64,000 nucleotides of DNA from an uncultured Adlercreutzia sp. (GCA_910589165.1 CAJUSP010000007.1:1-64000); one strand, 5' to 3'; counted from the first letter of the stretch, positions 1-8,704 are shown. Notes: generated from the sequence alone by a model not told the origin. Translations and numbers: made by a program.

Positions 1-101
1 ATAAGGGCCGCTTGAGAACTTTATTAAACCGTCCCGCTTTTGGGGTCTAGTTCAGCTACGGGGCCCCTTCGTGCGTTTTGAGGCGTCGGGCAGCAGCAGT
101 C
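1..101. other. Left edge, no gene recognised
   Basis: About 100 bases lie between the window edge and the stop codon of the LuxR-type gene. No convincing coding frame or RNA is seen. It may hold the terminator of the LuxR gene, but no clear hairpin with a T-tract was found. Confidence 0.3.
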
Positions 102-1502
102 CTAGCGAGCGCCGTCGAACTGCTCGAACCGATCGATGAGATCCTGCTGCTTGTGTACGTCAGCCTTGCGATAGATGTTTGCAATATGCGTGCCGGCAGT
201 GCCTTTCGAAATGGTCAGGCGCTCGGCCACCACCTTCAGGGTACGACCGCGGACGAGCAGCTCCAGCACCTCGGTTTCCCGTTCCGTCAGGCCAAAGGCC
301 GCCGCGAAAGCCACACAGCGCTCACGCCGGACATCGCCTTCGGCTTTTTCCTCCGCTGACAGGCGCAGTGACTCCTCAAAAAGACACACCTGGTCTTCCG
401 GAAGCACCACCATCACAACCACTACGAGCACTACCACGCAAATCAAACCAAGAAATGCCGCATGGCCAGCCGCATAGGGCAGCACGACCACGTTAACCAA
501 ACGTCCGACGAGCATAGCCGCATAGGTTGCGATCACATACAACCCGAAATAGCGCAGAGGGCGCGCCGCCACAAGAGCCGCATAGGAAGTAAGAACCCAA
601 GCGATGAGGTTGATGACCTCGAACCCAACGCCGATCAGGAGCACCGCGCCCGCCGAGGTGGCGGCCAGGGCGTGGCCCGGGAGAGCCAGCAGCACGAAGC
701 CAGCCCCCGAGCACGGCAGCGCCAGCCGGTAGAAAAACGCCAAGCTCCCCGGACGACGCCCCTTTCGAAGGAGCGCCACCAGCACAATGGCGGCAACGAT
801 GTGACTGGCAAACAGAGAGACGCTGGAAACCGCCTGCCCGGTAAGACGCGCGCTCGAGAACACGTCGCAGGTGCGGCACACCACGCCAAACAGGAAAACA
901 GCTGCGAGAAGCCGCACGAACCGAGAGGATATCTTCTCGGAAGACGTGTCGGCTCCCTTGATCGCGGGTCCAGTCACCTTCGACCCCTCTTGCATACGAC
1001 GCAGAAAGACCGCCGACGCTAGGGGAAGGGCCACAAGGACGAGAGTCTGCACATAATCTGGAAGAAGATCGCCCGCGAAGAAGGCACCGACAGCAACAAG
1101 GGACGCGACAACCGTAGTCCACGCGATAATAGGCGCGAACTCATCCTTGGAAAATGCGAGGGACGCCAGGCCGAACAGGCAGTGCAACGATCCGCAGAGA
1201 AAGCCGCATGCCAGGCAGGAAAGAAGGGCTAGAAGGGTGCTCGGGACGAAGTAGACCACAAGCACCAGGCACACGGCCAGCACTAGCAGCCCGTCGGCCA
1301 GAGAGGCGAAGCGCTTTTCCTTTCCCTGGCCAATTGCGAAGAACACGGCGGCAGCTGCCATGCCGCCAACGAGCATAACCGCCGCCGATGCAAAAGATCC
1401 GGCAATGCCCAACGGAGCCGCACCGGTATAGGTGAGCAGGGCAATGAGCCAACCGTGAAACAGGCCGAAGCCCGCAATAAAGTGAATTTCCCGTGCTGTC
1501 AT
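102..1502 (-). CDS. LuxR-family regulator with polytopic membrane sensor domain
   Basis: A 466-residue protein. About residues 1-380 are hydrophobic and form roughly ten to twelve membrane segments. The C-terminal ~65 residues are a LuxR/GerE helix-turn-helix containing LTERETEVLELLVRGRT and an IYRKADVHKQQDLID recognition region. This architecture, an MFS-like membrane half joined to a LuxR HTH, is expanded in Eggerthellaceae and is thought to link a membrane-sensed ligand to transcription. A GTG at 1535 would add 11 residues, but GGGGGAGGAAC sits correctly spaced before the ATG at 1502, so I chose that start. No partner gene adjoins it, so the ligand and targets are unknown. Confidence 0.88.
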   Translation of the reverse strand: MTAREIHFIAGFGLFHGWLIALLTYTGAAPLGIAGSFASAAVMLVGGMAAAAVFFAIGQGKEKRFASLADGLLVLAVCLVLVVYFVPSTLLALLSCLACGFLCGSLHCLFGLASLAFSKDEFAPIIAWTTVVASLVAVGAFFAGDLLPDYVQTLVLVALPLASAVFLRRMQEGSKVTGPAIKGADTSSEKISSRFVRLLAAVFLFGVVCRTCDVFSSARLTGQAVSSVSLFASHIVAAIVLVALLRKGRRPGSLAFFYRLALPCSGAGFVLLALPGHALAATSAGAVLLIGVGFEVINLIAWVLTSYAALVAARPLRYFGLYVIATYAAMLVGRLVNVVVLPYAAGHAAFLGLICVVVLVVVVMVVLPEDQVCLFEESLRLSAEEKAEGDVRRERCVAFAAAFGLTERETEVLELLVRGRTLKVVAERLTISKGTAGTHIANIYRKADVHKQQDLIDRFEQFDGAR

Positions 1503-1646
1503 GGGCTTTGTTCCTCCCCCGAACGTGTCCGTCACGCCCCCTCGAGCGTCGCCAGCTCGTCCAGCGAGCGCAGTGAGGCGAACCTGCGGAAACGGACTCC
1601 CCAGCGCATTCCAGCAGAGGAGCCATTATAGCGCTTCCCCTTCGCT

Positions 1647-2099
1647 CTAGCTGCGGCTGCCTCGCATTGCGCCGAAGGCCGCTCCGATGCAGGCGCCCAG
1701 GGTGGCGCCGAGGGTGTCGGTGAGCCAGTCGAAGGGGTCGCAGAGGCGGCCGGGGACGAAGGACTGGTGGAACTCGTCGGTCACGCCGTAGAGGCTGGCG
1801 AGGGCGACGGCGGCCAGAACCAGCAGGACGCGGCGCTGGCCGGGCGCGGTGCGAAACAGGGCATGGAAGATCAGCGCGCCGAAGACGGTATATTCCAGGA
1901 AGTGGGCCGCCACGGAGACGATGTCGGTATCGGGGCCGAAAACAGGAGCAGCCGCGGCCACGAGCCAGCGCTTGATGCGCGCCACCAAGTCGGTGCCGTC
2001 ATCCAAGTCGGCTCCCGTATGCGCTGACATAAAGAAGATGAAGGCCGCCCACAGGACGACCAACACCCAAGATACTATGAGCTTCGTGCGTTGCGACAC
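1647..2099 (-). CDS. VanZ-like family membrane protein
   Basis: 150 residues with an N-terminal membrane helix (KLIVSWVLVVLWAAFIFFMS), three further helices, and a C-terminal segment containing VTDEFHQSFVPGR, the conserved E-x-x-Q-x-x-x-x-R pattern of VanZ-like proteins. Relatives include the teicoplanin-resistance accessory protein VanZ, but most such stand-alone proteins have no proven role and resistance should not be inferred. The start is GTG with GGGGA just upstream. It lies between the LuxR gene and a HAD phosphatase on the same strand, with gaps of about 95-145 bases, so it is probably transcribed alone. Confidence 0.8.
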   Translation of the reverse strand: MSQRTKLIVSWVLVVLWAAFIFFMSAHTGADLDDGTDLVARIKRWLVAAAAPVFGPDTDIVSVAAHFLEYTVFGALIFHALFRTAPGQRRVLLVLAAVALASLYGVTDEFHQSFVPGRLCDPFDWLTDTLGATLGACIGAAFGAMRGSRS

Positions 2100-2194
2100 C
2101 GATTCCCCGTCTCGCTTCGTTGCTTGCCAGCGACATTATGGCACGGTCTGCACTGCCCTGTCGGTAGAAACCCCAGACGCGCCGACGGGGCGGC

Positions 2195-2902
2195 CTAGGC
2201 CTCCGGTGCCAGGGCGAGGATTTGCTCAGTGGAGGTGGCTAGCACGTCGGGGTTCCAGCCGGATGTGGCGAAATCGGCCGGGTCGTGGTAGCCCCAACTT
2301 ACGCCCACGGCGTAGGTGCCGGCGTTGCGGGCGGCGTGGATGTCTCCCGGCGAGTCGCCGATATAGACGGTGCGCGCCGGCGTGCTGCCGAGTTCTTCAA
2401 TGGTAGCTAGCAGCCCCTCAGGCGCAGGCTTGCGGGGGAAGCGCTCGGGGCCGCCCTCGCCGTGGGCCACGTCCACCTGACCGTCGAGGCACTTCTTCAC
2501 GATGAACTGCACACCGCCGTCGAACTTGTTCGAGAGAATGCCCAGCTTGCATCCTCGGCGGCGCAACTCGGCCAGCATCGTCTCGATACCCGGGTAAGGC
2601 TTGGTCAGGTCGTTCGGGAAGGTATCGTAGGCTTCCTTCCAGCGCGCGAGGCACGCGTCGGCCACCTCCTGCGGCGTGCCCTCAGGCACCGCCTGGTAGA
2701 TGAGCGCCTGGGCGCCGTTGCCCACGTAGGAGTTGATTTCCTCACGGGTGTGCGGCGGCATATCGAACTCGGCCAGCACCTCGTTGGTGAGCACCATCAG
2801 GTCGTCGAGGGTATCGAGCAGGGTTCCATCCAAATCGAAGATAAACGTATCGAAAGGCGGCTCGGGCGTGGCGGCCGCCGTCAGCTCGCTTGCTTTGTCC
2901 AT
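2195..2902 (-). CDS. HAD-family hydrolase, phosphoglycolate phosphatase-like
   Basis: A 235-residue cytosolic phosphatase of the haloacid dehalogenase superfamily. Motif I is FDLDGTLLDT (nucleophile and acid aspartates), motif II is the serine in LGILSNKFD, motif III the lysine in PRKPAP, and motif IV is YIGDSPGDIHAA. The helical cap follows motif I, as in the Gph/PGMB subgroup. The natural substrate cannot be read from sequence; phosphoglycolate or another sugar phosphate is likely. AAGGAG lies nine bases before the ATG. A 242-base spacer separates it from the divergent SDR gene and should carry both promoters. Confidence 0.88.
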   Translation of the reverse strand: MDKASELTAAATPEPPFDTFIFDLDGTLLDTLDDLMVLTNEVLAEFDMPPHTREEINSYVGNGAQALIYQAVPEGTPQEVADACLARWKEAYDTFPNDLTKPYPGIETMLAELRRRGCKLGILSNKFDGGVQFIVKKCLDGQVDVAHGEGGPERFPRKPAPEGLLATIEELGSTPARTVYIGDSPGDIHAARNAGTYAVGVSWGYHDPADFATSGWNPDVLATSTEQILALAPEA

Positions 2903-3144
2903 GGCATCAGACTCCTTAGGTTTGCGCTTTCGCGACCTTTCTAGGAAACCACGAAACGGGTCGCCTTTCCACCCGACGCGCCGAACTGTTAGCGGGCTTT
3001 CACATTTGCCGCGCGCTCGATGCCTTTGCGCCGCGCCTATCCGCGGCCCTCACGGGCTTGTAACGATTGGCAGGTGAACCGCGCGCGACAGCAAAGAAAT
3101 TGCTATGGTTGAGCCGACACATTCTCTCGAGGAAGCAGGTTCCC

Positions 3145-3930
3145 ATGAGCACTTCTGCCGCCAAGCGCGTAGCCCTTATCACCGGCGCCTCTTCGGGCCT
3201 CGGGCGCGAATTCGCCCGCCAGCTCGACCAACGCCAAGTTGCCGACGAGCTGTGGCTTGTGGCGCGGCGTCGCGAGACCCTGGCCGAGCTGGCCGAAGAG
3301 CTGGACACCCCGGCGCGGGCCATTCCGGCCGACCTCACGCGGCCCGAGGACATTGACGCCCTGCGCGTGCTGCTGGAAGCGGAAGCGCCGCAGGTCACCT
3401 TCCTGGTGAACGCCGCCGGTTTCGGCAAGTTCGGCGACTGGCGCACTATCAGCGACGCCGATGCCGACGCGATGATCGACCTGAACTGTCGCGCCCTTGT
3501 GGATATCACGCGGGCGGCGCTGCCCCATATGGGCCGGGGCGGCCGCATCATCCAGGTGGCCTCGGCCGCCGGCTTCGCACCGCTGCCGCACTTGAATGTG
3601 TATGCGGCCTCCAAGGCTTTCGTGCTGCGCTACACCCGCGCGTTGCGCTGGGAACTCCACGGGACGGGCATTACCGCCACGGCCCTGTGCCCCACCTGGG
3701 TAAAGACCGGCTTCGAAGCGGTGGCCCGCGAAAGCGCCGGCGGCAGCGACGTGGGGCACCTGATGGGCGAGCAGACGCCCGAAGTAGTGGTGCGGCGCGC
3801 GCTTAACGCCAACAAGGCCCATTTCGCCGTGGCCTGCGCCAGCCCCCAGGCAGCAGCTTTGCGCGTCGTGGGCAAGGTCCTGCCCTCCTGCGTGACCATG
3901 GCCGGCTGGAATATTCTCAGGAAACTGTAG
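3145..3930 (+). CDS. SDR-family NAD(P)-dependent oxidoreductase
   Basis: A 261-residue classical short-chain dehydrogenase/reductase. It has the nucleotide-binding TGASSGLGREFA near the N-terminus, LVNAAGFG (the NNAG equivalent), a serine in VASAAGFAP, and the catalytic YAASK. An open frame extends upstream to 3067, but GAGGAAGCAGG precedes the ATG at 3145 and homology starts there. The C-terminal part resembles the DltE/YqjQ group. Substrate unknown. The gene is monocistronic and divergent from the HAD phosphatase. Confidence 0.88.
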   Translation: MSTSAAKRVALITGASSGLGREFARQLDQRQVADELWLVARRRETLAELAEELDTPARAIPADLTRPEDIDALRVLLEAEAPQVTFLVNAAGFGKFGDWRTISDADADAMIDLNCRALVDITRAALPHMGRGGRIIQVASAAGFAPLPHLNVYAASKAFVLRYTRALRWELHGTGITATALCPTWVKTGFEAVARESAGGSDVGHLMGEQTPEVVVRRALNANKAHFAVACASPQAAALRVVGKVLPSCVTMAGWNILRKL

Positions 3931-4033
3931 GGGATAATTGGCTGCACGCCAGCTCGACGCTTCCTCTCGCGAGGACATCTTGCACCTGGCACGTGCGACT
4001 CGACCGAGCGCCTAGGGCTATGCCCGTGGCATC

Positions 4034-5296
4034 CTAGCTGGCAAGCCAGAGAATCACATTGATGACCTGGGGGAACAGGGCCAGTACGGCGATAAGGCGG
4101 ACGATTTGCAAAAGGACGACGTTCGTGTTGCGTATGCCCAAGTCCTCCAGCACGAGCGCAATGTCGGCGGCGCCGGCAGGCACCGCGATGAGGCGGCCCT
4201 CGGTTTTCGTGAAGCCGAAGAGGCGCTGCATGAGGGCGCCCAAGGCGAAGAAGCTCGCCGTGTAGGCCAAAAGCACGATGGCCGCGGGCCCCACCAGCCC
4301 GGCGATGCCCGCCAAGTCGCTTGCCACCACCTGGGTACCCAGGTAGGTGCCGGCCGTGTACTGCACGAGGCGCTTCAGCCACTTCGGCATGAACGTGAAC
4401 CCCGTGGCCAGGTTGAATGCCAGGGTAACGGCAATGGCGGCGGTGAACGTCATGCCGGGAATGCCCGTGGCGTAACCGGCCAGGCCGCCAACCGTGGCCA
4501 CGGCAAGCGTTGCGAGCAGCTGCAGGGTAAGGCGCAGGCGCGTTGGCTTGGGCATCGTTGGGTCGGGGCGGTCGATATCCGAGGCCTCGGGACCCATCTC
4601 GGGAATAAGGCCGCTACGGGGGCGCGAGGGCTCTTCCGCAGCGACCGCTGCGTCGGCTCCGCGGGCGGCAACGCCTTCCCCGGCGGGGCGCACGGGGGCG
4701 GCCTCCGTTACGATCGCCGCGTTATCAGCCAGCACGGCTGTCTCGTCAATCTTGCGCCGCAGCCTCTTCCCGCGCTGTTTGTCCGGCTTGCGCCCTTCCG
4801 CCCGGTTCCCCGCTTTCGCTGCCACATACAGAAGCGTCATGCCCAGAACAAGGCGCGCCAACTGCAGCAGCGTCACATCGGGAGTGCTCGCGCCCATGCC
4901 GGCCGCCACAATGGGAACATCGGAAATGCCGCCCGGCACGCAGCTCATAAGTGCCGTCGGCAGCGAGAGCGGCGTGACCGCATACAGCAAAAACCCCAGG
5001 CCGAGCACGAACAGCAGGTACCACCCCAGCATGAGCAGCGCCGGCTTCGCCACGTGCTTCAGCGCACCCAGCTCGTCGCGCTGGATGGAGCAGCCGACGA
5101 AGGCACCGGCCACAATCTGCACGACGATGCGCGTCTCGGAGGGCAGCCACGCAAGCCCGGTGAGCACCGAGAAGGCCGCCACGGCGAAGAACGGCCCAAT
5201 GAGACCGCCGGCCGGCACGCCAAGGCGCCGCACCACGAACCCGGCCACAAAGCCGAGCACCACCGTTGCCGCTATGCCCAAAACCGCTGCGTCCAC
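4034..5296 (-). CDS. AbrB-type membrane protein (ammonia monooxygenase-like), putative transporter
   Basis: About 420 residues arranged as two similar blocks of membrane helices separated by a polar linker of roughly 100 residues. Repeated features include IPGMTFTAA-type loops and paired glycine-rich helices (FVVRRLGVPAGGLIGPFF). This matches the AbrB duplication family, membrane proteins of uncertain transport function and unrelated to the AbrB DNA-binding fold. The frame stays open back to 5527 but would run into the divergent SRAP gene. Tandem GTG codons at 5299 and 5296 follow GAAGGA, and I prefer 5296. Confidence 0.75.
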   Translation of the reverse strand: MDAAVLGIAATVVLGFVAGFVVRRLGVPAGGLIGPFFAVAAFSVLTGLAWLPSETRIVVQIVAGAFVGCSIQRDELGALKHVAKPALLMLGWYLLFVLGLGFLLYAVTPLSLPTALMSCVPGGISDVPIVAAGMGASTPDVTLLQLARLVLGMTLLYVAAKAGNRAEGRKPDKQRGKRLRRKIDETAVLADNAAIVTEAAPVRPAGEGVAARGADAAVAAEEPSRPRSGLIPEMGPEASDIDRPDPTMPKPTRLRLTLQLLATLAVATVGGLAGYATGIPGMTFTAAIAVTLAFNLATGFTFMPKWLKRLVQYTAGTYLGTQVVASDLAGIAGLVGPAAIVLLAYTASFFALGALMQRLFGFTKTEGRLIAVPAGAADIALVLEDLGIRNTNVVLLQIVRLIAVLALFPQVINVILWLAS

Positions 5297-5444
5297 CACT
5301 GTCCTTCGTTTGCCGTCGTGTCTCGGCCAGTTTAGCCCAGCGAGCCCGCAGCCAACGTCGCGCGGCCCAGTTGTCATCAGCCTGGGAAGCAGGCGCAGCG
5401 ATTTCCGCATCGGGACGGACGCGCGCTGTGCTACTATCGCGAGC

Positions 5445-6119
5445 ATGTGTGGACGCTGCGTCATACTTACTTTCGACGAGGTGCTGGGGGTTATCCGGCA
5501 GATCGTCAGCCATGCCCCGGTGGGCACCGAGCCCGATTGGCCGGCGCGCTACCCCATCGCCTACCCGAAGGCGATGGCGCCGCTTATCGTGCCGACGTTC
5601 GACACGGCTCTCGGCGCACCTGAAGGCATCCCCTTCACGCCCGAAAGCCTTGAGGCTCGCGAGCTTGCCTGGGGCTTCGAAGAGCCGTGGAAGCCGGGGC
5701 AGGTGGTGTTCAACACGCGCATCGAAAGCGCCGACAAGCCGCTGTGGCGCGAGGCCATGGCCCACCGGCGCTGCATCATTCCCGTCACGCGCTTCTTCGA
5801 GACCCACGCCACCGAAACCCGCCCCTCTGCGAAAACCGGGCGCCCCGTGAAGCGCGCCTACGAGTTCTCGGTGCCAGGGCAGAGCATCATGCTCATCGGC
5901 GGAGTATGGAGCGAGGGGCGCTTCTCGATGGTCACCACCGAGGCCAACGCCGCCATGGCCCCCATCCACCCGCGCATGCCGCTTGTGCTGCGCCAAAACG
6001 AGCTGGCCTGCTGGCTAGGGCCGCACTACCGCCAACTAGCCGATCGCTCGAGCATCCCCCTTATCGCCGAGCCGACCAATAAGGGCGCCGACGCCGCCGG
6101 CACCCTGCCGCTGTTTTAA
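5445..6119 (+). CDS. SOS response-associated peptidase (SRAP/YedK-HMCES family)
   Basis: 224 residues. It begins MCGR, so removal of Met exposes the catalytic Cys2 that forms a thiazolidine crosslink to abasic sites in single-stranded DNA. Other family landmarks are the asparagine in FNTRIES, the glutamate in RFFETH and the histidine in IHPRMPLVL. The role is shielding abasic DNA at replication forks. A much longer open frame extends upstream but is antisense to the AbrB gene. It is divergent from that gene across about 150 bases. No LexA box was recognised by eye. Confidence 0.92.
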   Translation: MCGRCVILTFDEVLGVIRQIVSHAPVGTEPDWPARYPIAYPKAMAPLIVPTFDTALGAPEGIPFTPESLEARELAWGFEEPWKPGQVVFNTRIESADKPLWREAMAHRRCIIPVTRFFETHATETRPSAKTGRPVKRAYEFSVPGQSIMLIGGVWSEGRFSMVTTEANAAMAPIHPRMPLVLRQNELACWLGPHYRQLADRSSIPLIAEPTNKGADAAGTLPLF

Positions 6120-6250
6120 GGACACCCCGGTAACAGCCGCGCCTAATACGGCGCAGGCAAGCGCCCGATGCCAGCATACCTTACGGCTTCTCGCTGAGCC
6201 GAGCCGCCAAGTGAAGATATGTGTTTCTTCTCGGGGTGGGGAAGTTGGGG

Positions 6251-6256
6251 TATAAT
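6251..6256 (+). promoter_or_regulatory. -10 element of the tRNA-Gly promoter
   Basis: A consensus TATAAT lies 13 bases before the tRNA-Gly 5' end. No good -35 hexamer is obvious at 16-18 bases upstream. Confidence 0.5.
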
Positions 6257-6269
6257 TCCCCGTGCACTT

Positions 6270-6344
6270 GCGGGCGTCGCCAAGTGGTAAGGCCCAAGCT
6301 TCCCAAGCTTGTATTCGCGGGTTCGAGTCCCGTCGCCCGCTCCA
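6270..6344 (+). tRNA. tRNA-Gly (anticodon CCC)
   Basis: The acceptor stem GCGGGCG pairs with CGCCCGC. The anticodon stem CAAGC/GCTTG encloses loop TTCCCAA, giving anticodon CCC. The T-arm contains GGTTCGAGTCC, and CCA is encoded. A hairpin terminator follows at once. Accessory genes begin just downstream, so the tRNA could mark an old integration boundary, although no integrase or duplicated 3' end was seen. Confidence 0.95.
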
Positions 6345-6353
6345 TGAACTGCC

Positions 6354-6379
6354 GCGGCCCCTTCTCGGGGCCGCTTTTT
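6354..6379 (+). terminator. Rho-independent terminator after tRNA-Gly
   Basis: GCGGCCCC and GGGGCCGC form an 8-bp stem around a short loop, followed by TTTTT. Confidence 0.85.
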
Positions 6380-6422
6380 GTTGGAGGCTCTTTAGCGGAA
6401 CATACGGAAGGAGGTGCTGACG

Positions 6423-7505
6423 GTGTACCAGTTGATGAACAAAGATGTGGTGGTGGCCACTTATGAGGAAGAGAAGCGTCTCGATGACTTCAAGTATTGC
6501 CTCGTTCGGCAAGAGGACGCATACCTTCCCTACGGCTTCACCGACATCAACGACTGGATCGATGGGCGGCAGATCGCTAAGCACCGCCTTGCCATCGAGA
6601 AGCTCATGCGCGAGCTGGGGCTCACCACGCGCCACGACTTCATCGCCATGGCCCGCTGCCTTTCCCTTACCGACACCTTCTGGATGAAACGGGCCGACGA
6701 GGACATCTCGTGGGACGACGTCTCGCTGTACCGCAACCCCTTCGACGACGTTATCGCCCGTATTGCCTTCGACGGCACTGGCATGTACGGGCGCCGGAAC
6801 TCCCCCACTTCGCCGGAGTTCGCCACCTCGGGTTCGTTCGCCAAATGCTGGATACGCGAGGGCGACGAGATTTCCCTGCTGAAGCGCGGGTCCACCGGCT
6901 ACGCCAATGCCGGGTTCGAGCCATATTCCGAGGTGCTGGCGGCCCAGCTGCTCGATGCCGCTGGCATTGCCCACGTGCCCTACTCGCTTGTGAACTACCA
7001 TGGGCAGCTTGCCAGCAAGTGCCCCTTGTTCACCTCGGAGAAGGTGGGCTTCGTTTCGGCGCACCGCTTCTTCGAGGGGCCTTTTGATGTTGAAGATGTG
7101 CTCGGGTTCTGCGAGCGCCACGGAGGTCAAGAGCCGTTTCGCGAGATGGTGGTCATGGATGCGGTTATGGCCAACATCGACCGCCACGCCGGCAACTACG
7201 GGTTCCTCGTGAGCAACGACACGGGCGAGATCCTCGGCATGGCCCCGCTGTTCGATCAGAACATGGCCGTGCTGCCCATGATGATGGAATCCGACGACTT
7301 CAACACGTATCTAGGCATGATCGGGCCGAAGATCGGCACCGACTTCGTGGCCATCGCCCGCGCGCTTATCACCTCGGATATCCGCGCGAAGCTCGTGGGG
7401 CTCAAGGACTTCCGCTACAACGACCCGGGCATGGGATATCCCGCCTGGAAGCTGGAAGCGGCCAACCGCCTAACCGTCACCATGATCGACCGCATTCTGG
7501 CCTAG
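6423..7505 (+). CDS. HipA-like kinase domain protein
   Basis: About 360 residues. The C-terminal half carries HipA-type signatures: MDAVMANIDRHAGNYGFLVS (catalytic D-x-x-x-x-N region) and MAPLFDQNMA (metal-binding DQN). The N-terminal ~100 residues are not a recognisable HipA N1 domain. AAGGAGG centred near 6411 gives eight-base spacing to the GTG at 6423, so I prefer it to the GTG at 6414 that overlaps the Shine-Dalgarno. No HipB-type antitoxin adjoins it. It may be an orphan kinase rather than half of a toxin-antitoxin pair; its substrate is unknown. Confidence 0.7.
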   Translation: MYQLMNKDVVVATYEEEKRLDDFKYCLVRQEDAYLPYGFTDINDWIDGRQIAKHRLAIEKLMRELGLTTRHDFIAMARCLSLTDTFWMKRADEDISWDDVSLYRNPFDDVIARIAFDGTGMYGRRNSPTSPEFATSGSFAKCWIREGDEISLLKRGSTGYANAGFEPYSEVLAAQLLDAAGIAHVPYSLVNYHGQLASKCPLFTSEKVGFVSAHRFFEGPFDVEDVLGFCERHGGQEPFREMVVMDAVMANIDRHAGNYGFLVSNDTGEILGMAPLFDQNMAVLPMMMESDDFNTYLGMIGPKIGTDFVAIARALITSDIRAKLVGLKDFRYNDPGMGYPAWKLEAANRLTVTMIDRILA

Positions 7506-7637
7506 GCCGCGGAAATGCGAAGAAGCCACCGCCGCCGTGGCCGACCGCACCATCACCGTCGAACATTACCGCGTAAGCTAAGCCAACGCGAACCATCCCG
7601 CCACGGCCTCGGGTCGCTCGCGCGCGCCGTCGGCGAG

Positions 7638-7700
7638 CTACAGGCGGTAGACGCGGCTCGGGCCGCCCTCTATGATGCGCGCGAGTTCTCGTTTGTCCAT
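7638..7700 (-). pseudogene. Deletion scar of an AlbA_2 gene (first 11 and last ~8 codons joined)
   Basis: On the minus strand this reads as a 20-codon frame beginning MDKRELARIIE and ending GPSRVYRL-stop. Its first 11 residues match the start, and its last residues the end (GPSRVYRV), of the 459-residue AlbA_2 gene at 8705. Similarity continues about 18 bases upstream (ribosome-binding site included) and about 60 bases past the stop, so this is the internally deleted remnant of a paralogue in inverted orientation. The junction falls at a GAG/GGCG microhomology. Whether the mini-frame is translated is unknown. Confidence 0.8.
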
Positions 7701-7762
7701 ACCGCCTTCTCGATTACCGTCGGAACGATTTGACAAGAAGGGGATCGAAAAAATGGTGGATC

Positions 7763-7797
7763 TTGACGTAAGACTTTCTGAGTGTTATACGTATAAC
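7763..7797 (+). promoter_or_regulatory. Promoter and operator of the RelB/PIN toxin-antitoxin operon
   Basis: TTGACG (7763-7768) and TATACG (7786-7791) are separated by 17 bases. A perfect 14-base palindrome, GTTATACGTATAAC (7784-7797), covers the -10. This is the expected layout for autorepression by the antitoxin or toxin-antitoxin complex (inference). Confidence 0.65.
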
Positions 7798-7814
7798 AGC
7801 AGATTGGAGGAAAC

Positions 7815-8114
7815 ATGGCTACCGATGTTTTAGTGAGCGCCCGCATTGCCCAAGGGAAGAAAGACGCCACGAAAAGCGTGCTGGCCGCCTTGGGGGCGAC
7901 GACGAGCGACCTCATCAACAGCGCCTTCGACTACGTCCTCGAGAAAAGGGCGCTTCCCGGAGCCACCGCCCAAGGACGGCCGACCATGGACGAGTTCGTC
8001 ACGTTTGTAGCCGGCTCGTCGCTGGCAGTCGATTGGGGCGGCAACGCTCCCGACGGCGACTATCGCACGTTGTTGCGCGAGGGAAAACGTGAGGCCTATG
8101 AATCTCTTGCTTGA
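7815..8114 (+). CDS. RelB/DinJ-like antitoxin
   Basis: 99 residues. The N-terminal half, TDVLVSARIAQGKKDA followed by VLAALGATTSDLINSAFDYV, is the RelB/DinJ ribbon-helix-helix DNA-binding region. The C-terminal half is charged and should bind the toxin. GGAGG lies five bases before the ATG. It overlaps the PIN toxin gene by 17 bases, indicating translational coupling. Pairing of a RelB/DinJ antitoxin with a PIN toxin rather than RelE/YafQ is less common but seen in Actinobacteria and Firmicutes. Confidence 0.85.
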   Translation: MATDVLVSARIAQGKKDATKSVLAALGATTSDLINSAFDYVLEKRALPGATAQGRPTMDEFVTFVAGSSLAVDWGGNAPDGDYRTLLREGKREAYESLA

Positions 8115-8544
8115 TACCAACGTCTTCATAGACTATCTGGGACGCAAGGAGCCGTTTTTCCCGCCGGCCCAGAAAATCGTCATGGCGGCCTTTTTCGGCG
8201 ACGTGAAGCTGTGGGTTCCAGCTCAGTCAGCCGTGGATGCCTTCTACGTTCTGAGCCGCTACGTCGATACGGAACCGCTGCAGAAGGCCATCCTCAAAGC
8301 GCTCGAGCTCATCACCCCGGTGGACCTCACGGCGGCTGACCTTGAACGGGCAGCCCGCCTGTCGTGGCCCGATCTGGAGGACTGCCTCATCGCCCTGGCG
8401 GCTGACAAGGCCCAGGCCGACTACCTTGTTACGCGCGACGCGAAGGGGTTCGCCCGCTCCCTCGTTCCTCCCGTGTCCCCTGCCGAATGGCTCGAAATCA
8501 TGCGTAGGGAAAGGGGCCTCGTGTACGAGGAAGCGAAATTCTAG
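8098..8544 (+). CDS. PIN-domain toxin (VapC-like ribonuclease)
   Basis: 148 residues. LLLDTNVFIDYL carries the first acidic residue of the PIN active site, DLEDCLIALAADKA the central acidic patch, and YLVTRDAKGF the last conserved aspartate. PIN toxins are Mg2+-dependent RNases, often of tRNA or rRNA. The ATG at 8098 lies inside the antitoxin gene; an in-frame start at 8089 adds three residues but lacks support. The toxin is second in the operon, as is usual. Confidence 0.85.
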   Translation: MNLLLDTNVFIDYLGRKEPFFPPAQKIVMAAFFGDVKLWVPAQSAVDAFYVLSRYVDTEPLQKAILKALELITPVDLTAADLERAARLSWPDLEDCLIALAADKAQADYLVTRDAKGFARSLVPPVSPAEWLEIMRRERGLVYEEAKF

Positions 8545-8564
8545 CCAGCACGACCGCGTGAGCC

Positions 8565-8683
8565 TGCGCCATAATCGCGCCAATCGCGCCATAATCGCGC
8601 CAATCGCGCCATAATCGCGCCAATCGCGGCATAATCGCGCCAATCGCGGCATAATCGCGCCATAATCGCGCCATAATCGCGCC
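8565..8683 (+). repeat. Array of 11/9-bp direct repeats upstream of AlbA_2 gene
   Basis: Eleven consecutive units built on CGCGCC(A)TAAT or CGCGCCAAT, mostly alternating 11- and 9-base units to give a 20-bp compound repeat, with a partial unit at the right end. I count seven ATAAT-type and four AAT-type units; two carry CGCGGC. The array stops 21 bases before the AlbA_2 start codon and leaves the ribosome-binding site free. Each ATAAT unit offers a possible CATAAT -10 element. Iteron-like operator binding is inference. Confidence 0.9.
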
Positions 8684-8704
8684 AGCGGCAATCGAGGAGG
8701 CGGC

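Noticed and set aside
6270..6422. tRNA-Gly as the attachment site of an integrated element
   Set aside because: No integrase, no duplicated tRNA 3' end downstream, and no element end was found. Kept only as a remark.
6036..7187. 383-codon minus-strand frame running through tRNA-Gly
   Set aside because: It includes the tRNA and terminator in antisense. The RDSNPR-type string is the usual artefact of translating a tRNA.
8565..8683. Possible CRISPR array
   Set aside because: Units are contiguous 9-11 bp without spacers and no cas gene is near. It is a direct-repeat operator-like array.
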